Shown here piece after piece: positions 12,100-22,311 of a stretch of 64,000 nucleotides of DNA. This DNA is from Lepturacanthus savala (lineage: Eukaryota > Chordata > Actinopteri > Scombriformes > Trichiuridae), in contig CM060475.1 of assembly GCA_030544235.1 (NCBI GenBank), forward strand, positions 1,511,920 to 1,575,919, read 5' to 3'. Below the pieces are notes generated by a model. That model was given only the letters and a program-made list of their open reading frames with translations, did not search any database and had not been told where the DNA came from. The position numbers and the translations under genes are program-made. Positions within the stretch are counted from its first letter, which is position 1. Each line of letters begins with the position of its first letter.

Positions 12100-12260
12100 C
12101 GGTCCGGAATGCAAATGAGGCATCAAACCTTCCGCAGTCGCTCCGAAAAAGTACAGGCTTTAATGTCTATTCTTTAAAATCTAATTAACCACTCGAGTGA
12201 GCAAACCTATGGAAATGCCGTTAAATCGCCGGCCTGATAAGAAGCTTCTGCAGCACATTT
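12100..12260. promoter_or_regulatory. Candidate non-coding regulatory block (hypothesis)
   Basis: GTACAGGCTTTAATGTC, AAATCTAATTAACCACTC and GTTAAATCGCCGGCCTGATA give a non-repetitive TAAT-bearing stretch about 1.3 kb from exon 2 on the intron 2 side. No conservation data. Confidence 0.2.
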
Positions 12261-13126
12261 TTGAGATTATAAGAGACCTTAATAATATCATATATAAACA
12301 AAAGTCACTTTTTTTAAATTCATATTTAACAGACCCCCTGCTATTACAGTGTCATTTGATTACAGTAGAGTTGTAATGATAAAGGGAGTGTTTGATCGTT
12401 AACACAGAAGCTGAAGCAGATAATTGCTGGCAACGGCTTGCTTGATGTTTGGTGTGAATATTAACATATGGGTTGTAATTGTTCCCCCGCAACAATATAT
12501 GTTTCTCTGCTTGGAAACATAAATTGTGCATATTTTAGTGCACTTGGATGCTTAAATGCTCTTTTCCTGGTGTCTCTGTCCGTGGTGCTGAAACAACTGA
12601 CCCTCGTCTCCCTCTGTCTCTGTCCATAGTTCTGAAACTTTCCAATCTGTCAAGCATGTGGTCTGTTTCTCTATCCGGTGCTGAACTGTCCCTCCATGAG
12701 GATGTGATGTCACATGTATGATCCAATGTAAAACAGCCCTGCTGGAGAAATACAACGTTGGAATGCTATTTTTTCAGATATCCCTTGGCATAAGGCTTAT
12801 TCTATTAAAAGAATTACATTTAAAGATATTAAATAACATATATCCATCTAACACTTAAATTCTGTGAATACGTAACCTATTTATTTTATGATTGCTCATA
12901 TAGTTGTAAATTTGGGGAAGATTTGGAAAACTAAAAAGCAAAATCCATCTGCCATCTTCTATTGATCTATTACTAACTAATTCAAAATGTGAGTTTATAT
13001 TATAAACCTACTCTGAAATTTTTTGTCAATAAATAAATTATAATTAAACATTGTTTTGGAAGGTTAAACCATCAAGTTTGTCACATTTGTTCTCTCTCTA
13101 TGTTTTCTTTATTTATAATGCATATA

Positions 13127-13395
13127 CACTACCATTCAAAAGTTCAGGGTCACTTAGAAATTTCCTTATTTTTGAAAGAAAAGCAGTGTTTTTTTCAATG
13201 AAGATAACTTTAAACCAATTAGAAATACACTCTGTACATTGCTAATGTGGTAAATGACTATTCTAGCTGCAAATGTCTGGTTTTTGGCGCAATATCTACA
13301 TAGGTGTATAGAGGCGCATTTCCAGCAACTATCAGTCCAGTGTAACCTTTTCACACTAAATTGTCTGGGTGACCCCAAACCTTTGAACAGTACTG
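13127..13395 (-). mobile_element. Complete TA-flanked MITE (Tc1/mariner-like), 269 bp
   Basis: The left end CACTACCATTCAAAAG then GGGTCAC and the right end GGGTGACCCCAAACCTTTGA then ACAGTACTG form imperfect terminal inverted repeats. TA dinucleotides lie directly outside at 13125-13126 and 13396-13397, as expected for Tc1/mariner insertion. The core matches the copies at 10085, 14602, 27080 and 62898. It is too short to encode a transposase. It lies 134 bp downstream of exon 2 in transcript direction. Confidence 0.85.
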
Positions 13396-13522
13396 TAAAT
13401 ATATATGGATTTGTTTTATTTATTTATATATTTCATTCATTATACATTCTGATATTTGGGCATGGTTGTTGTACTGGACTGCCTGAATTGTTTGTACAAT
13501 TTCAAGAGAGATAATTCCGTGT

Positions 13523-13528
13523 TGGTAC
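13523..13528 (-). other. erbb4: 5' splice donor of erbb4 exon 2 (AAG|GTACCA)
   Basis: The exon ends AAG and the intron begins GTACCA. The GT and the A at +3 are canonical, but +4 C, +5 C and +6 A all depart from the vertebrate GTRAGT consensus, so this is a weak donor. No better GT is visible nearby that keeps the conserved protein end SFLK. Confidence 0.85.
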
Positions 13529-13680
13529 CTTGAGGAAGGAGAGGTTGCGGTTCCGATCGATGCTGGTAATCTCCAGGTTGCCCATGACGACCTCACAGTT
13601 CTCGTAGAGCTTCTTCAGGGTGCGGTACTGCTGGTCCAGGTCGGACAGGGTGCTCAGCTTGTTCTCCGTGCCGGGACACA
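13529..13680 (-). CDS. erbb4: erbb4 exon 2 (internal coding exon, start of extracellular L1 domain)
   Basis: The exon is read on the minus strand from 13680 to 13529. Two bases complete a codon begun in exon 1 (NTG, presumably Val), followed by 50 intact codons starting CPGTENKLSTLSDLDQQYRT and ending NRNLSFLK. The block ENCEVVMGNLEITSI is diagnostic of the ErbB family, and TENKLS plus SDL...QQYR point to ERBB4 rather than EGFR, ERBB2 or ERBB3. ERBB4 is a plasma-membrane receptor tyrosine kinase for neuregulins. This exon starts its first ligand-binding leucine-rich domain. Both cysteines of the first conserved disulfide (human Cys29 and Cys56) lie in the exon. The length of 152 nt and the entry phase fit my memory of human ERBB4 exon 2. 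AG precedes the exon and GT follows it. An NLS sequon near the 3' end replaces the human DLS. The paralogue (erbb4a or erbb4b) cannot be assigned. Skipping would shift the frame, since 152 is not a multiple of 3. Confidence 0.95.
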
Positions 13681-13722
13681 CTGCAAACGGAAGGAAACAT
13701 GTGATTTGTCACATGAGAAAGG
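13681..13722 (-). other. erbb4: 3' splice acceptor region of erbb4 exon 2
   Basis: On the minus strand the intron ends TTTCCTTCCGTTTGCAG, a short pyrimidine-rich tract and a CAG acceptor directly before the exon. A perfect 7-bp inverted repeat (CATGTGA, loop, TCACATG) at 13698-13715 lies 18-35 nt upstream of the exon, where a branch point is expected. Confidence 0.85.
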
Positions 13723-14059
13723 TATCAGCATGCTCATATATTCATATATACTGGGGCAATGATAGAGCCTGAGGTACTGGTAGGGTAGACTCCAATTAGT
13801 ACGTTTTCTTTAAGAAACAACGCCATTATTTGTTTTTATTCATTCATGACTACAGCAGTCATTACCTTGAAATGTCACTCACAAGGGTCATATATCATAC
13901 TGTAGCTGCTTAATACTCAAAGGTCAGCTAACAGAGACGACTACATTATTTTCAGTGATGGAATTGATGTAAAATATGAAAAAATCCATTTTCTCCCTGA
14001 GCTTTTCACACACAAAAAAAAACTTTGCCAGAATATTCTTGCACATTCTGCTGGTTTTT

Positions 14060-14440
14060 AAGTCAACGGATGAACGGCCGCGGCACAGCCTCTTCAAAGG
14101 CGGTTGGAATCAGCGAGATAATGAATGGAGAATGAGAAACCGAGGGGGCAGAAAAGAGCATTCGACCGTCGGGGCGGCGTGATATTTTCGGGAGAGAGCG
14201 AAACTACGCGTCATGAGAATATGATTACGGACATGGGGGGGAGGGAGCATGGGAAGGGAGGGGATTACGCAAATTGCTGAAAAGACAGCGGAGTGCGGCA
14301 GTCGTGACCCTCGACAACGAGGGAGCAGCGTGTCGGGGGACGAGTGGGGTGAGAGGGGCGGATATCATTTCTCTGAGGCAGTGACCTACAGTCTGGGTAT
14401 GGCCCCGCGCAGCCTTTAATCAAAGATATTCAAATTGCAT
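14060..14440. other. Non-repetitive purine-rich block upstream of exon 2
   Basis: Rich in GGGAG, GAGCGA and CGxG motifs with TGATTACGGAC, about 400-750 bp upstream of exon 2 in intron 1. It could hold regulatory sites, but nothing specific is recognised. Confidence 0.2.
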
Positions 14441-14601
14441 TGGTTGACCTTTACAGGGGAGGGGGGTTTCACTTGGAGACTTTTACTCAGCTGACAAGAT
14501 TACAAGACTTTGAAGATATCTTAGTGAGTGGAAATGACTCTACTGCACAGGGAAAGAGTAGGAGAATGGCTGGATTTTTCTGCACATCAACATAAAAACC
14601 T

Positions 14602-14676
14602 ACACTACTTTATTTCTGAAAGAAAAGCACTGTTTTTACGGTTTTTAGTGCAATATCTACATAGGTGTATAGAGTG
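14602..14676 (-). mobile_element. Fragment of the TA-flanked MITE, minus-orientation
   Basis: TTTCTGAAAGAAAAGCACTG and GTGCAATATCTACATAGGTG match the copy at 13127 in the same orientation, with the middle deleted. Confidence 0.7.
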
Positions 14677-15130
14677 AATGGGTCGAAATTTGAAAAAACA
14701 GGTACTCCAAAATATAAAATGAAATAGTCAAAACGTTTTTATCAGCACTTTTACTAAGGTCAAATGGTATAAAATCCATAGCAACAAGCCCTGACCCTCC
14801 TATAATCTGATTGGCGACTGCCATCTACTGCGACTGGTGGCAGCAGGGAGTGAGGGAATGCTGCTTTGCATATATTCTATCTATATATATATATATCATT
14901 TTTTTACAGCATCAGACAAACAACCAATAAACAAACGAACCCAACCAGAGAAGCCTCAAACACCAGGCTTGTGTTTGTGGTCTTTAGTGGCTGCATCATG
15001 GCTTGCTCGGGTTTTCAGGTAAAGCCTGACTTATGGAGAAATGGTTTCTGCAGATCAAACATCAGGGCTTCATCCTCGTCCCATAGCCTTGGTTGCTAAG
15101 GTTGTTGCTAAGGTGTTTCCCCTCTGTGTC

Positions 15131-15730
15131 AAGTTGACTGTCAGGAATTACCTATATTATTGATATCAACAATGTCTTTATGTCTTTCTGTCATTTTGAA
15201 TAGTTGCATCTTTCATTCAAGATATATGTCACATATCTGTTATTCAGGTTTGACAATGGAATTAAAGATATCTGCAACAAGTCACTCAAATCATCACACA
15301 TCATAAGCAACAACTGCAGATATCTGTAATTCTCTATTATCAAAGTTAGACATCTGGGATGATGTTTCTCTAATTCTTTATTTTCTACAAGTGGGGGCAT
15401 TTCAGCAACTTCATTTTGCCCAGTTAGAATATAAAACATATCTGTAATTACATTCTAAGTAGGCGGAAGGAAATTTCAAATACCTTGATTCAAAATTCAG
15501 TTGAACATATCTATTTTGACGATTTATAACTCCCCATATAGATATCTACGACATTATTTGCCTAGTTGAAACCTAATTTAAAATATTTTGAAAAAGAACA
15601 TGCGGATATTTTTAATTGTTGTGAATTATCGATATCTTGAACTGGAATTATGGAATCACATTTTTCCTAGAAAGATTGTAGCTGTGAATATCTGAAATAA
15701 AAACTGAATTACAGATATCTGCAACATACA
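15131..15730. repeat. Degenerate array punctuated by GATATC palindromes
   Basis: About ten ATATCT/GATATC motifs recur every 45-75 bp, usually as AGATATCTGCAAC, CAGATATCTGTAATTC or CATATCTGTAATTAC. They are separated by AT-rich spacers carrying GAATTA or ATTTTGA. It reads as an old tandem or inverted minisatellite-like fish repeat. No coding. Confidence 0.65.
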
Positions 15731-16518
15731 TCTAGACTGATTTTTAATGGCTTTGCCAAACACTTTGATATTTCAGATCAGGTTCTGCACTTAAGAAAGG
15801 TCCTTGTTTGATTTTAAATGGCTGTTCTACATCGCTGTCCACTTAATATGGGCTCTACAGTCCGACACATCACTCACAATACTAGATTATAGCCATTGAA
15901 AATGATTTTAAAGACAAAGTCGGGACATTTTAAATACTAAAAGCAGTGTCCTTTTGGTTTATCCTTGAGACGAGTTCCGTTTTTAATACATTTAAATACC
16001 TTCTATCCTTTTCCTTCTCAGTTTTATTTCCTGTGAGCGTTGGTTCCTCCCCCCGCTCCATTTGATGAACACTGTTCTCTTTTTTTCATTTTTGGCCTTG
16101 ATATTTTAATCTCACGAGATCATTCTGTTTAAATAAGGGTAAAATAAGCATGAATTAATTAACATAAATAGGATTTAATGTAGATTCTACCAATTACAGT
16201 ACTAGTTGTGGACACAGCGTCTATTTCTCTCAAGCCCAAGTTCATACACTACTCGTCCTGGTACAAGAATTTTGGAAAAAAGAAAGAACAAAAAGGGGAA
16301 CAAATAAAAAACCCAATGGACTCCTGCATAGTTGAACTTGTCCCTATATTGAACAACATTGAGAGCTCATAAACTCTCATATTGCTTTATGGATCGTTGG
16401 CTCGGCAAAGATGAGTGCGCTTCTTTGTGATCCTCCATATTGCTGTGGGAACCGGCTGTGCGGGACAGAATGGCAGTGAGGGGACCTGAGCTATATGGTG
16501 ATAAATGAGATTTGCTGA

Positions 16519-16848
16519 CCACACACACACACACACACACAGACACACACACGGATGAGTTATTAGATCAAATGATTTAAGAGCGGCTACAAACTCAAAG
16601 GAAGTCTGTGCAAGGATATAAAATTGGTCCAATCAATAAACGCATGTGTGAGGGTTTTTTTGTGTATGTGTGTGTGTGTGAGGAGGATGAAAGGTTAGCG
16701 GGTGTCTGTAATAATCTGTTATTGAAACCTACTTGTGTTTCGGTGTGTGTGTGTGTGTGCCCATGGTGATAAAAGATCATGGGGGTGAGGTGAAAAGTGA
16801 AGGGAAAACATCTCTCAAAAGCCAATATCACACACACACACACACACA
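16519..16848. repeat. Cluster of alternating (CA)n and (TG)n tracts
   Basis: CA at 16519-16552, TG at 16661-16680, TG at 16745-16759 and CA at 16829-16848. The opposite orientations make nested inverted repeats. ORFs here are the usual repeat-encoded Cys-Val or Thr-His runs. Confidence 0.9.
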
Positions 16849-17828
16849 TGCTTAATGAGAGGAACAGCACTCATCCGCAGAGAGCAAGTAAGGTAAAAGC
16901 CTAGAAAATAGAATTGAAAAAGAGACACAAAGTCTGGTATTAGTGAGAGTGGGATTGACGTCTGTGAACATTAACATTCCTATCGACACGCTCTACTGTA
17001 AATGCTCTTTTCTCTGGGCTCATTTCAAAAGTGTCTAGATTCATCTGCTCAGCCTCTCTCCTAATTTCTTTTCCCTCTCTGTCCTAAGCCGCCCATTTCT
17101 CTGTCTGTGCCCCCTCGTCCTCCCCCTGTCTCTCAGGCTCAGCGGTGGACAATGGAAGTTTTGAGATGTTCGTCTTCTTCCCGTGCAGAGCGACACGGGG
17201 CCACGTCGGCTTGACAGCTCCAGAGAGTTTGTGTGTGTGTTGTGGAAGCAGATATGTGTATTTTCAAGGAATTAAGAGGGTGAGTCACCCAACTAGAAAC
17301 CCTCTTATGACTTTTGTAATCATCTTATTGGCATAAAAGGTTACTAGGCAACAAGTGTGATTGTTGGGAAGGAAATGGCAAACTCTTACCCATTTCTCTT
17401 CTAACTTACTGTATTCATATTGACATTGATTTAGAGTAAAAGATCTTATTAGATATTATTAGATTGGCCCCTGAAGTGCCTATGTCAATCAGCTGATGAG
17501 CGGAAGAAACAGAGAATTCAATGATCACTGATGCATTTCCACCACCAAACTGTTGGTGGCAGTAGGCGCCAATGCAACTTAATGGGAGGAGAAACCGAGC
17601 TGTGGAGGTCTCGGCTTTTTAACTATCTTCAAATGCTCAGATGATACCAGAGCCTGCGTTGGATGCGTGCGAGTAGGCGGGAAAAAAAAATCCATATCCA
17701 ATTTAAAGACAGAGAATTCTTGGTGAGTCATAAATCTTCTTGTTGGTTGTCATATGAAAGAATTTTAGCTACTGCTCTCAATAAGTTTAACTTTTGTTGA
17801 GTCCTGTGTTCATCGTGCATCATCGTAG

Positions 17829-18053
17829 AACACAAGGTGGTGCGACCATGTTTGTAGTCCTTTGAGAGGTGAGGGGCACCTGGATTCAATGAGACCAAGC
17901 TTTCAATGGACTATAATATGCATGTAATGGTTCATGTAGCTACTGTATAACTGAATTTATCATTTGTCCGATGGCCCTTGAATGTAACACGTGGCCCCTT
18001 AACGGCCCCTGTTCCATAAAATTCCTAGAACCGCCTCTGGAAAACTCACATTC
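17829..18053 (+). repeat. Local repeat unit B, copy 1
   Basis: AACACAAGGTGGTGCGACCA, TGTTTGTAGTCCTTTGAGAG, CCAATGGCCC-like and GGAAAACTCA blocks, matched at 19471 and 19622. Confidence 0.8.
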
Positions 18054-19145
18054 GACTCCTCTGAACTCGAGCTGTCGGGCAAGCGAGAATGAGCAAGTAA
18101 GACTGAAAAAAAGATGAGCGGAGAAAGATGAAACAAACATTAATAGTAAAAAAGAAAAGAAACATAAGAGCAGCCAGCAGTAAAGAAAAAAAAAGAGAAA
18201 GGATCCTGGTGGAGTGTTGGGTCGTACAATTCTCAGAGATTTTCGTGCCCTCAGGAGTCCAGCGGTGCTGGTTCCAGACTCCAATGACTCCGTGCTGCCA
18301 CGGTCGGCTTCCTCATTCACTTTGATGGCCGCCGTGTCTTTATAATGACCAATAACCAAAGGGAAGGCTTGGCAGCCTGTCGGCGCTGGAGATGCTCATT
18401 CTTTTTTCTCTTTGGTCTCAGTCCAGTTTAAATACAGATGAAGTTTGTGCATTTTATCTCTTTGTCTGTGTACATTATGTGTGTATGTACTGGCTCAATG
18501 AGGCATGTGTTGCAAGAAATGAATATGCATAAGAAACACTTCTTAGCTGCTGGCGTATCTCTTTCTTTCCCCCCTTGCTGAAGCCGACTGAATTTAATCT
18601 TGATAAATTAAATTACAATTTAATCCTGCCCCACACATCCTCCCTGGAAGAGACAAAACAGGTTCAGGAAGGATCCAGGAGCATCGTTGCTCTTTTTATT
18701 AGAAAGCCTTATAACGGTTAATCCGGGACAGGTACATGCAGGGAAATCTGTGGGCTGTGTGAAGTCCGTTTCTGATCCATTGGACAGTTACCTCCTCGCC
18801 TATTCTCGCCTGACATATTGAGCTGTGCTCTCGTTTATTTTCCCCCCTTCCCATTCCTCCCATCTTCTTCTGGCTTTTATCCTCTCTGCTTCTGTCTGCT
18901 TATCATGTTCCTGTCCTCCAGTTGAATTTTTCCGTCTCGGACTGTCCATCTCTTCTGACCCTTTATTCTACCCGTCAAGACGTGGAACTAAATCCTGTAT
19001 TCCAGCATTACACGGCGCCATCTTTCATCTTTCATTTCTGCAGACAAGTCCAGATTATGAGCTCACAGTGGATGGAGAATGAAGTGTATACAGTAGTTAT
19101 TTAAGAAAAAAAATATGTAACCTCTGGGTTTTCTGCCACAACAGT

Positions 19146-19211
19146 TGGCTGAGTGGGCGTCATGGGAACTGCAGGGGTAAACAGAGCGTTGCAACAGGGC
19201 AGGTTCAAACC
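19146..19211 (+). repeat. tRNA-like A/B box pair, possible SINE head
   Basis: TTGGCTGAGTGGGC resembles a class II tRNA A box, and GGTTCAAACCT, 54 nt later, resembles a B box. The segment does not fold as a real tRNA by eye and joins directly to repeat unit A, so a tRNA-derived SINE head is more likely than a tRNA gene. Confidence 0.35.
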
Positions 19212-19215
19212 TGGC

Positions 19216-19340
19216 TTGAGGTTATGATTCTATTCACTGGATAGTGTTTTCAACAAGGAAACGTAACATAACCGTTTTTTTTTGGTTTTAAGGTGAATAA
19301 ATGTCCCGGTTTGCCAGCCTCTTGAACTGAAAGAGAAACG
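19216..19340 (+). repeat. Local repeat unit A, copy 1
   Basis: Matches 19862-19990: TTCTATTCACTGGATAG, GTTTTCAACAAGGAAAC, GTTTGCCAGCCTCTTGAACT and GAAAGAGAAAC. Confidence 0.8.
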
Positions 19341-19470
19341 TTTTGCCGAAAAAATGTGACATTAATAAACACAGCAAAAAAAGAAAAGGTAGTAAAACAT
19401 TACTTTCCGTTATTGAGTAGATTTTGTACTCTAATGTTCACAAAAATGTCGTGAAATTCGCAACATTTAA

Positions 19471-19612
19471 AAACACAAGGTGGTGCGACCATGTTTGTAG
19501 TCCTTTGAGAGGTGAGGATTTAATGAGGCCCATCCTTCTATGGACTACAATATGCACATAATGGTTCATGTAATGTGTTATTTGTAGTGAAAAGGTACTG
19601 TATAAGTGTCCG
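19471..19612 (+). repeat. Local repeat unit B, copy 2 (shortened)
   Basis: Starts AACACAAGGTGGTGCGACCA as in copy 1, but lacks the GGGGCACCTGGATTC part and the unit end. Confidence 0.8.
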
Positions 19613-19621
19613 AATGTATTG

Positions 19622-19838
19622 TAAGGTGGTGCGACCATGTTTGTAGTCCTTTGAGAGGTGAGGGACACCTGGATTGAATGAATCCGAGCCTTCAATGAAC
19701 TACAATATGCTCATTATGATTCATGAAATATGTATTTGCACTGTACTGAATTAATCATCAGTCCAATGGCCCCTGAATGTGACCCATGACCCCCTTAATG
19801 GCTCCTGTTTCAGAAAATTCCTGGAAAACTCATATTCC
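19622..19838 (+). repeat. Local repeat unit B, copy 3
   Basis: TAAGGTGGTGCGACCATGTT through GGCCCCTGAATGTGACCCAT to CTGGAAAACTCATATTC, nearly complete and followed by unit A copy 2. Confidence 0.8.
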
Positions 19839-19861
19839 AGTCAGAATTTGAACTTGTTGAA

Positions 19862-19990
19862 TTTGAGGTTAAGGTTCTATTTACTGAATAGCGGCGCGTT
19901 TTCAACAAGAAAACACAACATAACTGCTTGTTTGGTTTTCAAGGTGACTAAATGTCCTAGTTTGCCAGCCTCTCGAACTGAAAGAGAAAC
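19862..19990 (+). repeat. Local repeat unit A, copy 2
   Basis: TTCTATTTACTGAATAG, GTTTTCAACAAGAAAAC and GTTTGCCAGCCTCTCGAACT match copy 1 with an offset of about 650 bp. Confidence 0.8.
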
Positions 19991-21959
19991 ATGACGCCCA
20001 GTGTGAGAGTTGTAATGAAGAAATGCAGCTATTTGAAGGCCTCGCAGATGTTTTTCAGACATCGATAATCTGCCGTGACGTCCCGTCTATTAACCCCCGC
20101 TGTGGATTGTCTGTAAACAGCCTGATGGTGTTTTCTGCGTGTCGGGGGCGCTGCAGCCTCCTGATGAAAACTAAGTTAGAATCTTGCACCTTGTGGATTT
20201 TTTTTTTGAGTGCACTAATCAGCGGATTGAAGCGATGGATTTTTCTTTTTTTAGGGGGAGGTAAAAACAAACACAGTGTGCGTTTGGATGGTGCTGAGCA
20301 AGGACAAGTAACAGCAGGATAACCTCAGACATTTGAAGGGCAACACCACTCAGTTCTTGAGACATGAATTCAGCTTTTCATCATTTCAGGACGGCCTGAT
20401 CAATAAAGTACAAAATAAACAACTTTCACCCAAGGTGGAAAACCAATAACTGACTTTTTATACCATGGGAGCATCTTTTTTTTCATACTGTTCGGGTCTG
20501 AAGAAGAAAATGTGACCCTAGAATCAGAAAATGAAATGAAAAAGCTCTTAAGCCCAGTTTTTTTTTTCCAAAGAATACCTAACAATCATGTCATGTCTAT
20601 TTTCTTTGCAGAAAACAGCATTTTAATGGTGATTATAGATGCCGCTTGCACACATTTACACATAAACCTATTTATCCCCCAGGAAGTTGATGTCATGTGA
20701 CAGGAAGCACTTGGAAACTGAATTTCTTTTGCTTAAAACATGACAAAGTTTTCTACTATCATGTCAGGAAAAAGATTTAGATTTTAGATTTTAAGTATAA
20801 AACGACAGCCATACACTTAAAGCTTCAATGGGTTAAATAAAAACTATAATAATCTAATGATTTTATCGATTAATTGGTCCATTTTCTGCTTTGTAAAGCA
20901 TTGGAAAATGATGAATAACGCAGAAAATAGTCGTCTGGCCGCTTCAAATTGCAATCCTTTACTGAACATCAGTGAAAAGCTCAAATATATTTGATTTCCT
21001 GTCAACAATAAAAGAACACGACAGATACTTTCTGCATGGATATTTTGCAGCTTTTAGCTTCTTTAAGAGATAAAAGTGGATTGAAAAATACGCTCTGCAT
21101 CTTCAAAAACTGGGTATTTTTTGGTTAAACGAAACACACACAGTAAAAAAAGACACTGGACCTTCCATAATCCCAAATGTCTCAGGCCGACAAGTCCGGT
21201 TTCTTAGCTGCAATTCCATCCAAGCAAAGCTACAATCCATCCAGTGGTAAATGGCTATTACTGTGTGTGTGTGTGTGTGGGGGGGGGACGGGGGACACAC
21301 ACCAGCCTTTATCCCCACCATCATCACCATCATCTTCATCTTCATCATCTCCTCTGAGGTGCTGCTGACGAGGCAGCCGCACGGCTTATGAGCTCACATG
21401 GGCTTACTGTATATGAAATGAAGAGTTTCATTTCCGAAAAAAGATGTGAAAAACTATGAAAAAAAGTCTTTAAAAATGACTGATAGCACCAATTAAACTC
21501 CAGTTCAGTGTGGTACTTTTTTTTATTTTTAGAAGCTAGCAGGTTGCTTAATAGAATGGTAAAACTTTTACGGATAGTTAAAAAATGGATTTCAAATGTA
21601 TGATATTTCTGAGGTTTAAAGCACATTTTAATACGTATTAAGGGCCAACGTGACCCACTGTAAGCTTTTTATGTGGTGAAGTCAAACAGTTATATGGTTT
21701 TATTCATTTAGTTCTTTCTGTGGAGGTGAATCCATCAGTTACTCCACACAACGGGATGTGTAAAAAGACGATGTATAACTTAGGGTCTGATCTTAATTAT
21801 CAGTGTTTCTGCGCTAAAATCGCTAATCTCTAAAATGCAAAAGACAATCCTGCACAGTTTCCCAAAGATCCAAGGACATGTCCGTTTTGTTCAACCAACC
21901 AAAACTAGCAGATCTTTTTTTTTTTTTTTTTAACACCCTAAGGGATGTCTGCAGGCTTC

Positions 21960-22160
21960 CCCTCGCTGCAGGGTTCGACCCGGGCTGCTCCACCAATCAG
22001 AGAACAAAGAGGGCTCGCGTGTAGCCGAGTACCGGCGGAATCACACGTCCCCCATCGCAGCAATTAACGACCACGCACATGATTGCAGTGTCCTCTAATG
22101 AGTATAATGGTGGACGGACTGTAAGAGGCCAATGTCTAGAGACTTTTAATGGGTAATTAA
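21960..22160. promoter_or_regulatory. Candidate non-coding regulatory block (hypothesis)
   Basis: CCACCAATCAGAGAACAAAG (CCAAT and SOX-type motifs), CAGCAATTAACGACC and CTTTTAATGGGTAATTAAAA in non-repetitive sequence. No conservation data. Confidence 0.25.
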
Positions 22161-22254
22161 AACGTATTCATTTAAATGATGGGATATTTAAAAGTTATGG
22201 AGATTCATTGCCCCAGTGAAAATTATGTCCTTAATGAAATATGAGGGTTTTTTT

Positions 22255-22270
22255 CTGTGTGTGTGTGAGT

Positions 22271-22309
<39 letters not shown>
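22255..22309. repeat. Microsatellite (GT)n, interrupted
   Basis: GT run with single GA and TT interruptions, abutting a strong palindrome. Confidence 0.95.

Positions 22310-22310
<1 letters not shown>

Positions 22311-22311
<1 letters not shown>

Larger units (their letters stand above)
1..13528 (-). other. erbb4: erbb4 intron 2 (partial, continues beyond the window)
   Basis: This is the sequence downstream of the exon 2 donor in transcript direction. I looked for the next ErbB exon (the REVTGYVLVA block) on the minus strand and did not find it, so intron 2 is longer than 13.5 kb. Recognisable content is repeats (listed separately), microsatellites and non-repetitive spacers. In the spacers 41-1640, 2720-3050, 7200-7500, 7800-8320, 10310-11500 and 12260-13120 I see nothing assignable beyond homopolymers and short CA or AAG runs. 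Confidence 0.85.

Noticed and set aside
13529..13680. Processed or decayed ErbB pseudogene
   Set aside because: A single exon with intact frame, AG and GT splice sites and surrounding intron argues for a functional exon.
15131..15730. A miRNA cluster suggested by repeated palindromes
   Set aside because: The palindromes are only 8-14 bp and AT-rich, too short for pre-miRNA stems.
19146..19211. A genuine tRNA gene
   Set aside because: A- and B-box-like motifs are present, but no complementary acceptor stem was found by eye and it adjoins a repeat, so a SINE head is preferred.
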